From NCBI GenBank assembly GCA_039033215.1, contig JBCCDA010000008.1, positions 6,838 to 70,837 on the forward strand: a stretch of DNA of 64,000 nt. Direction: 5' to 3'. Below, piece after piece: positions 7,857 to 16,353 of the stretch. How positions within the stretch are numbered: position 1 is the stretch's first letter; each line of letters begins with the position of its first letter. A program made the position numbers and the translations under genes. The stretch is from Thermohalobaculum sp039033215 (GTDB taxonomy: Bacteria > Pseudomonadota > Alphaproteobacteria > Rhodobacterales > Rhodobacteraceae). The notes below the pieces were generated by a model that was not told where the DNA came from, ran no database searches, and saw only the letters and a program-made list of their open reading frames with translations.

Positions 7857-8759
7857 CTACTTCCCCATGCGCGCCGTGAGCGCCAGAGCCAGCTGCTGCG
7901 CGAACTTTGCCGATGCCACCGGGAGCGTCCGTCCCTTCATCTGCCCGAGCAAGAGCTGTCCGCTGGCAACGTCCCGCGATGATAGCGGCAGGTCGGTGAT
8001 GGTGTCGTCCTGGTCCAGCTTCAGACCGATGGGGATCTGAAACCCGACCGAGTCCTCGTGGACGACGTAGTGACGGATCATCTCGAAGGATTCTGACTCG
8101 ACCGCCGCGCTCAGCGTGCGTCCCCGCCGTGTTGCTGCAAGCTCCAGCAGGTGGCGCACGCCGTACGCCTGGGCGGGCAGGATCAGGTTGTGGTCAAGGC
8201 AATCGCGCAGGCGCAGCTCGGATCTCCCCGCCAGCGGCCCGTCGCGCCGGAAGACCGCGTGGACCGGTTGAGCCAACGCGTAGAGAACCTCGAACTCGAC
8301 CAGATGCACCGGTTCGAACACCAACGCCAGATCACTGCTGAACGACGCGAGGTCCCGTTCAGCCTGCGAGCGGTCACGAACATTGACCGAAAACGTCACC
8401 CCCGGGTGGGCGGACCGGTAGAGGGCAATCTGCTCGGGCAGGAAGTACGGGAGCAGGGCCTGAGAGCAGGCAATCGAGACATGCCCGCGGCGCTCTCCCG
8501 TCAGATCCGCCACGTGTGATTGAATACGTGACAGATCGGTCCGCTGCGACTGGATGTGCTGCATCAACAGCTCACCCGCCGGGTTCAGCCGCATTCCCCT
8601 GGGCAGCCGCTCGAAGATGGGCCATCCAAACTCTTGCTCGAAGCTCTGGATTCTGCGGTTGAGAGCCGAAGCGGTGAGATTCGTGTCCTCTGCCGCCTTT
8701 CTGATCGAGCCTGCACGGACAACAGCCTCGATCAGCTGGAATGTCTTTAAGTGTTTCAT
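7857..8759 (-). CDS. LysR-family transcriptional regulator
   Basis: A 300-residue regulator. The N-terminal winged helix-turn-helix covers residues 1-60 (LKTFQLIEAVVRAGSIRKAA, LTASALNRRIQSFEQEFG, IFERLPRGMRLNPAGELL), followed by the linker helix and a periplasmic-binding-like effector domain from about residue 90 (VSIACSQALLPYFLPEQI). It is divergent from the dipeptide-type ABC/allophanate hydrolase operon with a 139-base gap, the usual LysR arrangement, so it probably regulates that operon. Its effector could be the transported nitrogen compound. It is convergently placed against nothing on the left; the Liv operon starts on the same strand further down. Confidence 0.92.
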   Translation of the reverse strand: MKHLKTFQLIEAVVRAGSIRKAAEDTNLTASALNRRIQSFEQEFGWPIFERLPRGMRLNPAGELLMQHIQSQRTDLSRIQSHVADLTGERRGHVSIACSQALLPYFLPEQIALYRSAHPGVTFSVNVRDRSQAERDLASFSSDLALVFEPVHLVEFEVLYALAQPVHAVFRRDGPLAGRSELRLRDCLDHNLILPAQAYGVRHLLELAATRRGRTLSAAVESESFEMIRHYVVHEDSVGFQIPIGLKLDQDDTITDLPLSSRDVASGQLLLGQMKGRTLPVASAKFAQQLALALTARMGK

Positions 8760-8805
8760 ATCGCGGAGACTTCACCAGAGCGCTGCGAAAAACGCAACGG
8801 ACTTA

Positions 8806-8825
8806 TGATTTTATAGCATTAGTTG
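8806..8825. promoter_or_regulatory. AT-rich imperfect palindrome in the LysR/ABC divergent gap
   Basis: The stretch TTATGATTTTATAGCATTAG is the most AT-rich part of the 139-base gap between the divergent LysR gene and the ABC operon, and has ATG/CAT and CTA/TAG-like symmetry. LysR proteins commonly bind such T-N11-A sites here. This is a positional inference only. Confidence 0.3.
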
Positions 8826-8898
8826 TGTGCGCACTTCTGACGCACCCTCTTCCACGTATCGGACAATGAGACCGAGACCGCCAGAGAGAGGGCCTGCA

Positions 8899-10506
8899 AT
8901 GACGGACACATCATCGCGACGCGACTTCCTGAAGATGGGTATGGCCGGGGCATCGGTTCTACCATTTCTCAAGGCCATCCCGGCCAGTGCTGCGGGGTCC
9001 GACACGATCGTCGTGGTGACAGGCCAGACCATCAACTCGCTCGACCTTCACCGCTCGGGCACCAGCAGGGCGTCGTATCAGGTGGGTGTGAATGCCTACG
9101 ACCGCCTGTTGTCGTTCGGCACAAAGGAGGCGATCGGCGGGGGCTTCTCCTACGACTACACCGTGATCGAGCCGGAGCTGGCCGAGAGCTGGGAAGAATC
9201 CGAAGACGGCATGACGCTGACTTTCAAGCTGAAGCCGAACGCCACGTTCTGGGATGGCCGCAAGGTGACCGCCGAGGACGTGAAGTGGTCGTTCGACCGC
9301 GCGGTCTCGGTCGGTGGTTTCCCGTCCGTTCAGATGAAGGCGGGTGGCTTGGTCCGCCCCGAGCAGTTCGTTGCGGTCGATGAAGAGACCTTCGTGATCA
9401 ATCTGGATCGCCCGTCCAAACTGACGATCCCGGACCTGGCGGTCCCGGTCCCGTACATCATGAACTCGGTCGAGGCGAAGGCCAATGCCACCGCCGATGA
9501 CCCCTGGGCGCTGGAGTATCTGCACCAGAACCCGGCCGGATCAGGCGCCTACAAAGTGGCGCGCTGGCAACCGGGCGAACAGCTTGTCTATGAGCGCAAC
9601 GAGGATTGGGTCGGTGGTCCGCTGCCCGAGATCAAGCGGGTGATCATCCGCGAGGTCCCGAGTCCTGCCACCCGGCGTGCGCTGATCGAACGCGGCGATG
9701 TGCAGATGGCATTCGGCATTCCCGATAAGGACGCCGCCGAGCTCGCCGACACGATCGATGTCTTCTCGACACCCGTCGAGAACTGCATCCATTGCCTCTG
9801 CCCGAACTTCGCGTTCGAACCCTTCCAGGACCCGGACGTCCGCAAGGCCATCGCCTATGCCGTGCCCTACGAGGACATCTTCCAGGCCGCTGCCTTCGGC
9901 CGGGGCCTGCCACTCTACGGCGGTGAGGAGGAGATCAACGACATCGCGTGGCCGCGCAAGACCCAGTACTACACGGACCTCGACAAGGCCAAGGAGCACA
10001 TGGCGAAATCCGGCCACGCCGGCGGGTTCGATGTGACCATGTCGATCAGCACGGACTTGGCTTCGTGGATGGAGCCGACGGCGCTTCTGGTGCAGGAAGC
10101 GCTGGGCAAGATCGGGATCATGGTCACCATCGACAAGATCCCCGGTGCAAACTGGCGCACGGCGGTGCTGGTCGAGAAGCGTCTCGACCTGCACCTCGAA
10201 AACTTCGGCGGCTGGCTGAACACGCCAGACTACTATTTTTTCTGGGCCTACAAGGACGGCCACCTCTTCAACTCGTCGAACTACCGCAACGAGGAGATCG
10301 AGGAACTGGTCGACAGCGCGCTGCACATGCAGATGGATGACCCCGAGTATGCGCCCAAGATCAAGCGCATGTTCGAGATAGCGCTGGAAGAACTGCCGCG
10401 CATTCCGCTCTACCAGCCGGCGTTGAACGTCGCGACAAATGGTGTCGAGGGGTACGAGTTCTGGTTCCACCGCCAACTGGATGTGCGCCCGCTGAAGACG
10501 GTCTGA
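8899..10506 (+). CDS. Dipeptide-type ABC substrate-binding protein (SBP family 5, Tat signal)
   Basis: A 535-residue periplasmic binding protein of the peptide/nickel/opine class (SBP_bac_5). I chose ATG 8899 because it directly gives a twin-arginine signal, SRRDFLKMG followed by a hydrophobic stretch ending ASAAG; the longer frame starts are not signal-like. Family motifs include the YDRLLSF segment, LTFKLKPNATFWDGRKVTAEDVKWSFDRA and NPAGSGAYKVARWQPGEQLV. A Tat signal implies folding before export. It is the first gene of an operon with two permeases, a fused ATPase, allophanate hydrolase and a RidA protein, which suggests a urea/amide-type nitrogen ligand rather than a peptide. Confidence 0.92.
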   Translation: MTDTSSRRDFLKMGMAGASVLPFLKAIPASAAGSDTIVVVTGQTINSLDLHRSGTSRASYQVGVNAYDRLLSFGTKEAIGGGFSYDYTVIEPELAESWEESEDGMTLTFKLKPNATFWDGRKVTAEDVKWSFDRAVSVGGFPSVQMKAGGLVRPEQFVAVDEETFVINLDRPSKLTIPDLAVPVPYIMNSVEAKANATADDPWALEYLHQNPAGSGAYKVARWQPGEQLVYERNEDWVGGPLPEIKRVIIREVPSPATRRALIERGDVQMAFGIPDKDAAELADTIDVFSTPVENCIHCLCPNFAFEPFQDPDVRKAIAYAVPYEDIFQAAAFGRGLPLYGGEEEINDIAWPRKTQYYTDLDKAKEHMAKSGHAGGFDVTMSISTDLASWMEPTALLVQEALGKIGIMVTIDKIPGANWRTAVLVEKRLDLHLENFGGWLNTPDYYFFWAYKDGHLFNSSNYRNEEIEELVDSALHMQMDDPEYAPKIKRMFEIALEELPRIPLYQPALNVATNGVEGYEFWFHRQLDVRPLKTV

Positions 10507-10509
10507 GCC

Positions 10510-11544
10510 ATGCTGGCCGACCGCCCCCGCCTGCGTGCAACGGTTTTGCGTGTACTGCAGGCAGTACCGGTGGTCGTCGGGGTCGTGGTAATCAGCTTCG
10601 TGTTGACCCGCGCGCTCCCCGGTGACCCGGCGGTCTATTTTGCGGGGGCGGCAGCGGATGCAGAGTCGATCGAAGAGGTCCGGGTCGCCATGGGCCTCGA
10701 CAAGCCGCTCTTGCAGCAGTTCGTCACCTATGTCGGCGATCTTGCACGGGGCGATCTGGGGCAGTCACTGTCCACGGGTCGGCCCGTTACCGTTGATCTG
10801 GCCAACCGGCTGCCGGCCTCGCTGGAGCTGACGCTGACGGCTTTGCTGCTGGCGATTGCGATTGCGGTGCCGCTTGGCGTGCTGGCCGCGACCAGGCCCG
10901 GATCGTGGGTCGATCACCTCTGCCGCGTGGTGGTCACCGCCGGGGTGTCGCTGCCCACGTTCTTCACCGGGATCCTGCTGATCTACATTCTCTACTACCT
11001 GCTGGGCATCGCGCCGTCGCCCTTGGGCCGGCTGGATTTCATCTACCTCTCGCCCGAGCACATCACCGGATCCTACCTGATCGACGCCGCGCTGGTCGGA
11101 GATTGGGAGACCTGGTGGGGGGCCGCCAAGCAGCTCATGCTACCCGCGACGACCATGGCACTGTTCACGCTGGCGCCGATTGCGCGCATGACCAGGGCGG
11201 CAATGCTGAGCGCGCTGTCCGCCGATTTCATCCGGACGGCCCGTGCGGCGGGGCTGTCGAACCGCAAGGTGCTCTACGCCTACGCCTTCCGCAACGCGCT
11301 CCTGCCGGTCGTGACCACACTGGGGATGGTCTTCTCGTTCGCGCTCGGCGCCAACGTGTTGGTCGAGAAGGTCTTTGCCTGGCCCGGTCTAGGATCCTAT
11401 GCAGTCGAGGCCCTTGTCGTATCCGACTACGCAGCCGTGCAGGGATTTGTGTTGACCATGGCGCTTCTGTTCGTGGCACTGAACCTGTTCATCGATCTGC
11501 TCTACACCGCGATCGACCCCCGGATCGGGTTCCAGTCGCAATGA
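10510..11544 (+). CDS. Dipeptide-type ABC permease (DppB class)
   Basis: A 344-residue inner-membrane permease with six predicted helices. It has the DppB hallmarks VISFVLTRALPGDPAVYFAG near the N-terminus and the EAA loop RAAGLSNRKVLYAYAFRNALLPVVT, which docks on the ATPase. A periplasmic insert at about residues 165-205 (SPLGRLDFIYLSPEHITGSY) matches this subfamily. It starts 3 bases after the binding-protein stop and overlaps the next permease by 4 bases. Confidence 0.93.
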   Translation: MLADRPRLRATVLRVLQAVPVVVGVVVISFVLTRALPGDPAVYFAGAAADAESIEEVRVAMGLDKPLLQQFVTYVGDLARGDLGQSLSTGRPVTVDLANRLPASLELTLTALLLAIAIAVPLGVLAATRPGSWVDHLCRVVVTAGVSLPTFFTGILLIYILYYLLGIAPSPLGRLDFIYLSPEHITGSYLIDAALVGDWETWWGAAKQLMLPATTMALFTLAPIARMTRAAMLSALSADFIRTARAAGLSNRKVLYAYAFRNALLPVVTTLGMVFSFALGANVLVEKVFAWPGLGSYAVEALVVSDYAAVQGFVLTMALLFVALNLFIDLLYTAIDPRIGFQSQ

Positions 11545-12416
11545 CCGACACGCCAATCACACCGACGGCCCAGCAGGGGCGGTTCGACCACATCTTCTAC
11601 GTGCTTAAGTCGAACCCGGTGACGCTGATCGCTTTCGCGATGCTTGGTTTCATCCTGCTCTGCGCCGTCATCGGGCCCTCGGTGGTGCCATATGACCCAC
11701 TGCTGACCAATGCGCAGAACGCCTTGCAGCCGCCATCGTCGGAGCATTGGTTCGGCACGGACCAGGTGGGCCGCGACGTCTTCAGTCGAGTAATCGTGGC
11801 GACCCGGCTGGATCTGACAATCTCGGTCGCTGCGGTGACGATCTCGTTCGTCGCAGGCTCGGTCCTGGGTGCTGCTGCAGGCTACTGGGGCGGTTGGCTG
11901 GATATCATTCTCAACCGCATCCTCGACACGATCATGGCCTTCCCGCTGTTCGTGCTGGCCATGGGCATCGTGGCGGCGCTGGGTAACACGGTCGAGAACA
12001 TCATCTACGCGACCGCCATCATCAACATGCCCTTCTATGCCCGGCTGGTTCGCGCCGAGGTCAACATCCGCCGGGATGCGGGTTTCGCAAGGGCGGCCAA
12101 GCTGTCCGGCAACTCGGACCTACGGGTGCTGGCCGTGCACATCTTCCCAAACGCGCTGCCGCCCATGATGGTGCAGGTCTCGCTGAACCTGGGCTGGGCC
12201 ATTCTAAACGCGGCCGGTCTGTCCTTCATCGGGCTCGGCGTGCGCCCGCCCACGCCGGAATGGGGGATCATGGTGGCCGAGGGTGCCAACTTCATCGTGT
12301 CGGGTGAGTGGTGGCTGGCGGTTTTCCCGGGCCTCTGGCTGATGATGGCAGTCTTTACCTTCAACCTGCTGGGCGATGGCTTGCGTGACATCGTCGACCC
12401 CAGAAAGCGGACGTGA
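11541..12416 (+). CDS. Dipeptide-type ABC permease (DppC class)
   Basis: A 291-residue permease. The cytoplasmic N-terminus is followed by a first helix at about 30-50, then the DppC signature HWFGTDQVGRDVFSRVIVATR near residue 75 and the EAA loop FARAAKLSGNSDLRVLAVHIFPNALPPMMV. The C-terminal GVRPPTPEWGIMVAEGANFI is typical. The start is set by the ATGA overlap with the upstream permease; longer frames starting inside that gene are not real. It forms the heterodimeric channel with the DppB-type subunit. Confidence 0.93.
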   Translation: MTDTPITPTAQQGRFDHIFYVLKSNPVTLIAFAMLGFILLCAVIGPSVVPYDPLLTNAQNALQPPSSEHWFGTDQVGRDVFSRVIVATRLDLTISVAAVTISFVAGSVLGAAAGYWGGWLDIILNRILDTIMAFPLFVLAMGIVAALGNTVENIIYATAIINMPFYARLVRAEVNIRRDAGFARAAKLSGNSDLRVLAVHIFPNALPPMMVQVSLNLGWAILNAAGLSFIGLGVRPPTPEWGIMVAEGANFIVSGEWWLAVFPGLWLMMAVFTFNLLGDGLRDIVDPRKRT

Positions 12417-14065
12417 TGCTGAGCGTCCGGGACCTTGCCGTATCTTTTCGAACCCGACGGGGCGAGGTCGATGCCGTGCGCGGCATCAGCTTCGAGCTTT
12501 CGAAGGGCGAGATCCTCGGCATCGTGGGCGAGAGCGGCTCGGGCAAATCCGTCACCTCCTACGCGCTGATGCGCATTCTGGATGCAGGCGGTACGATCAA
12601 GAGCGGGGACGCCATCTACTCCGGAATCGATCTGCGCCGGGCGTCCGAGCGCGATATGCGAGATATCCGGGGCCGCGAGATCTCGATGATCTTCCAGAAT
12701 CCCCGCGCCGCGCTTAACCCGATCCGCAAGGTGGGTCATCAGATCGAGGATGTGCTCCGCCAGCACGCCAGCGCCACCCGGTCGGATGCACGCGACCGTG
12801 CTATCGAAGCGCTGGAGGCGGTTCGGATCAAGGACGCCGTAGCGCGCTACGAAGCCTACCCATTCGAGCTGTCGGGTGGCATGTGCCAGCGGATCGTCTG
12901 TGCCATCGCGCTCGCCTGCAACCCCCGCGTCCTCATCGCCGACGAGCCGACGACGGGGTTGGACATCACTACCCAGAAAGCCGTCATGGACCTTGTGCGG
13001 GACCTCATCCGCGCCCGGGACATGAGCAGTATCCTGATCACCCATGACCTTGGCCTTGCGGCCCAGTACTGCGACCGGATCGTCGTCATGAAGGACGGTG
13101 AGATCGTGGAACAGGGCGATCCGGTGATGCTTTTCAGCGCACCGCAGCACCCCTACAGCCGCAAGCTGGTGGATGCGACCCCCCGCGCGGGCGAGAGCAT
13201 GCGCAGTCTGCTGCCGCCCGAGGATCGCCAGCCATTGCTGCCGCATTCGATCGGCGACCGGCCGCTGGTCGAGGTTCGAAACCTCACCAAGACCTATCGG
13301 GGGAAGTCTGGCCCCGTGCACGCGGTCAAAGGCATCTCTTTCGACATCAAGCAGGGCCAGAGCGTCGGGCTGGTGGGGGAGAGCGGTTGTGGCAAGTCGA
13401 CAACCTCCGAGATCCTCGTCCGCCTGCTGGATCTCACCGGCGGGCAAGTGATCTTCGACGGCGAAGATATCGGCGCGATAGCTGCCAAGGACTTCGCTCG
13501 GAATACGCGCCGGGCCGATATCCAGATGGTGTTTCAGGATGCTACCGACAGTCTGAACCCGCGGTATAGCTCTCGCCAGACAATTGCAGAGCCGCTGAAA
13601 CGTTTGACCCAACTGCGCGGTGCCAAGCTGACGGCGCGCATCGAGGAACTGGCGTCCCTTGTGGGTTTGCCTCTGCCACTGCTTGAACGGTTTCCGCATC
13701 AGCTCTCTGGTGGTCAGAAGGCACGCGTGGGAATCGCCCGGGCGATTGCGCTGGAGCCGAAGTTCCTGATCCTGGACGAACCCACTGCCGCGCTGGACGT
13801 CTCGATCCAGGCCGTCGTGCTAAACCTGCTGGTGGACCTGAGGGCCAAGCTGGGCATGACGTACCTCTTCGTCAGCCACGACCTCCACGTGGTCCGCCTG
13901 TTATGTGACCATGTGATCGTCATGAAGGACGGCGAGGTTGTGGAACAGGGGCCCGCTGCCCGTGTGATGACGGCGCCGCAGGACACCTACACCAAAGAGC
14001 TGCTGGACGCGGCCCCGACGCCGCCCGAGCGGCGCCAAGAACTGCTGATGACCGGAGTTTCGTGA
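12413..14065 (+). CDS. Fused two-domain dipeptide-type ABC ATPase (DppD-DppF)
   Basis: A 550-residue protein with two complete ABC ATPase domains. Domain 1 (about 1-260) has GESGSGKS, LSGGMCQR and VLIADEPTTGLD. Domain 2 (about 280-540) has GESGCGKST, LSGGQKAR and FLILDEPTAALD. In classical Dpp systems these are separate proteins; the fusion is common in Rhizobiales and Rhodobacterales. Each domain ends with the Opp-type C-terminal extension (HPYSRKLVDATPR and TYTKELLDAAPT). It overlaps the upstream permease and the downstream atzF gene by 4 bases on each side, so stoichiometric translation is expected. Confidence 0.94.
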   Translation: MMLSVRDLAVSFRTRRGEVDAVRGISFELSKGEILGIVGESGSGKSVTSYALMRILDAGGTIKSGDAIYSGIDLRRASERDMRDIRGREISMIFQNPRAALNPIRKVGHQIEDVLRQHASATRSDARDRAIEALEAVRIKDAVARYEAYPFELSGGMCQRIVCAIALACNPRVLIADEPTTGLDITTQKAVMDLVRDLIRARDMSSILITHDLGLAAQYCDRIVVMKDGEIVEQGDPVMLFSAPQHPYSRKLVDATPRAGESMRSLLPPEDRQPLLPHSIGDRPLVEVRNLTKTYRGKSGPVHAVKGISFDIKQGQSVGLVGESGCGKSTTSEILVRLLDLTGGQVIFDGEDIGAIAAKDFARNTRRADIQMVFQDATDSLNPRYSSRQTIAEPLKRLTQLRGAKLTARIEELASLVGLPLPLLERFPHQLSGGQKARVGIARAIALEPKFLILDEPTAALDVSIQAVVLNLLVDLRAKLGMTYLFVSHDLHVVRLLCDHVIVMKDGEVVEQGPAARVMTAPQDTYTKELLDAAPTPPERRQELLMTGVS

Positions 14066-15870
14066 TGCTGAGTAAACTGCCGTTTACCCTGGACGCGCTG
14101 CGGGGCGCCTATTCCCAAGGCATCCGACCCGAGGCTGTAATCGACGAGATCTTCACGCGGCTGGAGGCGGTGAACGATCCCGGTATCTTTGTTCACTTGT
14201 GCGACCGGGCCGAGTTGACGGCGCGGGCCACGGCTCTGGGTACCTTCGATCCCGACCTCCCGCTTTGGGGCATCCCATACGCGGTGAAGGACAACATTGA
14301 TGTCGGGGGGATTCAGACGACGGCTGGATGCCCGGCCTATGCCTACCTGCCAGAAGAAGACGCCTTCGTCGTGGCGAACCTGCGGGCCGCGGGCGCCCTG
14401 ATGGTTGGCAAGACCAATCTCGACCAGTTCGCGACCGGTCTGGTCGGGGTCCGCACCCCTTACGGCGCACCGCTGAATGCCGTGGATCCCGAGATCGTAC
14501 CCGGCGGGTCCTCCGGCGGCTCAGGCGTCATCGTCGGGCATGGTATCGTGACGTTCTCGTTGGGGACCGATACCGCGGGCTCGGGCCGCGTCCCTGCCGC
14601 CCTGAACAATGTTGTTGGCCTCAAGCCGACGCTAGGCGCGCTGTCGGCCACGGGCGTGGTGCCCGCATGCCGGACGCTTGACACGATTTCGATCTTCGCC
14701 CTTACAGTCGACGACGCCTACGCGGCATTCGCCGTCGCGCGGGGCTATGATGCCCGGGATTCCTATTCCAGGCCGCTGGTTCATCAACCCCTTTCCGCTC
14801 CCGCCCCTGCCCTGCGGATCGGCATCCCTGATTCGGCGTCGGTCGAGTTCTTTGGTGACTCCGTTCAGGAAGCCGCCTTCGCCCGCGACGTGTCCCGGTT
14901 GGCTGCGAGTGGGGCGGAGATTGTCCCGATCGATTTCGAGCCTCTCTACGCGGTTGCCCGTATGCTTTACCAGGGCGCATGGGTAGCCGAACGTTACACG
15001 GTGATCGAGCAGCTTCTGGCCGCGCATCCTGAGGCCGTGCATCCGGTGACACGCCAGATCATCTCGGCTGCACAGGAGATGTCGGCGGCGGACACATTCC
15101 GGGGTATTTATCGTCTGGCTGACCTCAAGCGGGCTGCGGAACCGATGCTGGGCGCGGTCGATATGCTCTGCGTGCCGACAGTTCCCACCTTCTATAGCGT
15201 CAGTGCGCTAGAGGCCGATCCCATCACCCCGAACTCGAACCTAGGGACCTACACGAACTTCGTGAACCTGCTGGACATGTGTGGGATCGCGGTCCCGACG
15301 GCGCCGCGGAACGACGGCCGACCAGGCAGCGTCACATTGTTGGCAGAGGCTGGAAAAGATTCCGCAGTCGCATCGCTTGCGCGAACGTTCGAGAGCGATT
15401 GCCCTCGCACGCTGGGCGCCACCGGCCATCCTGTACTAACACCCAAACCGCTTGCGCCCGCGCCCTCGGATCAGATCGAGTTGGCTGTCTGCGGGGCGCA
15501 CATGGCCGGTCTGCCTCTGAACTGGCAGCTGACCGACTTGGGAGGACGGTTTGTGCGCAAGGCCCAGACGGCAGGCGCCTACCGCTTTTTTGCACTGGAA
15601 GGAGGCCCCCCGGCACGGCCCGGGTTGGTGCGCAGCGATGGCACAGGCAGCCCGATTGCGCTGGAGATATGGTCGCTTCCCAAGGCGTGCTTGGGCGCGT
15701 TCGTCGAGGGCATCCCCGCACCTCTTGGCATAGGTTCCATCGAGCTATCGGACGGATCCTGGGTGAAGGGTTTCCTGTGCGAAATCACGGGTACCAAGGG
15801 CGGCACCGACATCTCGAGCTTGGGCGACTGGCGCACGTTCCTGGCATCAGAGCCAGCCCTGGTGCGGTGA
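14062..15870 (+). CDS. atzF: Allophanate hydrolase
   Basis: A 602-residue enzyme that hydrolyses allophanate to ammonia and CO2, the last step of biuret, cyanurate and some urea or guanidine routes. The N-terminal amidase-signature domain holds Lys76 (IPYAVKDNID), the cis-Ser near 150 (VPGGSSGGSG) and the nucleophile Ser174 (DTAGSGR). The C-terminal domain from about 460 (IELAVCGAHMAGLPLNWQLTDLG, SLPKACLGAFVEGIPAPLGIGSIEL) is specific for allophanate hydrolases and separates it from ordinary amidases. No urea carboxylase or biuret hydrolase is present in the window. Its 4-base overlap with the ABC ATPase implies that the importer supplies a precursor that ends as allophanate. Confidence 0.92.
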   Translation: MMLSKLPFTLDALRGAYSQGIRPEAVIDEIFTRLEAVNDPGIFVHLCDRAELTARATALGTFDPDLPLWGIPYAVKDNIDVGGIQTTAGCPAYAYLPEEDAFVVANLRAAGALMVGKTNLDQFATGLVGVRTPYGAPLNAVDPEIVPGGSSGGSGVIVGHGIVTFSLGTDTAGSGRVPAALNNVVGLKPTLGALSATGVVPACRTLDTISIFALTVDDAYAAFAVARGYDARDSYSRPLVHQPLSAPAPALRIGIPDSASVEFFGDSVQEAAFARDVSRLAASGAEIVPIDFEPLYAVARMLYQGAWVAERYTVIEQLLAAHPEAVHPVTRQIISAAQEMSAADTFRGIYRLADLKRAAEPMLGAVDMLCVPTVPTFYSVSALEADPITPNSNLGTYTNFVNLLDMCGIAVPTAPRNDGRPGSVTLLAEAGKDSAVASLARTFESDCPRTLGATGHPVLTPKPLAPAPSDQIELAVCGAHMAGLPLNWQLTDLGGRFVRKAQTAGAYRFFALEGGPPARPGLVRSDGTGSPIALEIWSLPKACLGAFVEGIPAPLGIGSIELSDGSWVKGFLCEITGTKGGTDISSLGDWRTFLASEPALVR

Positions 15871-15882
15871 AGGAGGACCATG

Positions 15883-16353
15883 ATGTCACGAGCTGAAAAA
15901 CGCCTGACGGAGCTTGGACTCAAGCTACCGCCGGACTGGACCCCGATGGGGCAGTTCCTGCCGTTCCGGCGTGATGGCACCACGGTCTATCTTTCGGGCC
16001 AGGTTTGCGAATGGGACGGTGCCGTGACGCACACTGGACCTGTGCCAAACACTCCGGAGGGTATCGCAGTCGCAAAGGAGGCCGCGAAGATCTGCGCCCT
16101 CAACCTGATCTACCGGCTGCGGGAGGCGTGCGACGGCGACCTGGACCGGGTGCAGTGCGTCCTGAGGCTGGGTGGATTCGTGAACTGCCAATCGGGCTTC
16201 CCCGCCAGCCCGCTAGTGATAAACGGCGCGACCGAGATCTTCATTGCACTCTTCGGGGAAGAGGGCTGGCATGCGCGCACGGCTGTCGGTGTCTCCGGAC
16301 TGCCAGGCAATGCCTCGGTGGAGGTTGACGCGATCGTCCGGCTGCACCCCTGA
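15883..16353 (+). CDS. RidA (YjgF/YER057c/UK114) family protein
   Basis: A 156-residue RidA-superfamily protein; I chose ATG 15883 because it lies 7 bases after GGAGG. Family features are TVYLSGQVCEWDG near residue 35, the central NLIYRLREACDGDLDRVQCVLRL helix-strand, and VGVSGLPGNASVEVDAIVRL at the end. It is of the longer group-2 type (about 150 residues) rather than the 128-residue archetype. Classical RidA deaminates reactive enamines using a conserved Arg near the C-terminus; here that segment reads GLPGNASVEVDAI, where the Arg position appears replaced by Asn, so deaminase activity is uncertain. It is last in the AtzF operon and probably acts on a nitrogenous intermediate, like RutC in pyrimidine breakdown. 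Confidence 0.88.
   Translation: MSRAEKRLTELGLKLPPDWTPMGQFLPFRRDGTTVYLSGQVCEWDGAVTHTGPVPNTPEGIAVAKEAAKICALNLIYRLREACDGDLDRVQCVLRLGGFVNCQSGFPASPLVINGATEIFIALFGEEGWHARTAVGVSGLPGNASVEVDAIVRLHP

Noticed and set aside
12035..13699. A 554-codon minus-strand open frame opposite the fused ABC ATPase
   Set aside because: The plus strand encodes an ATPase with all ABC motifs and overlapping starts; the antisense frame has no recognisable domain and is expected in GC-rich codon use.
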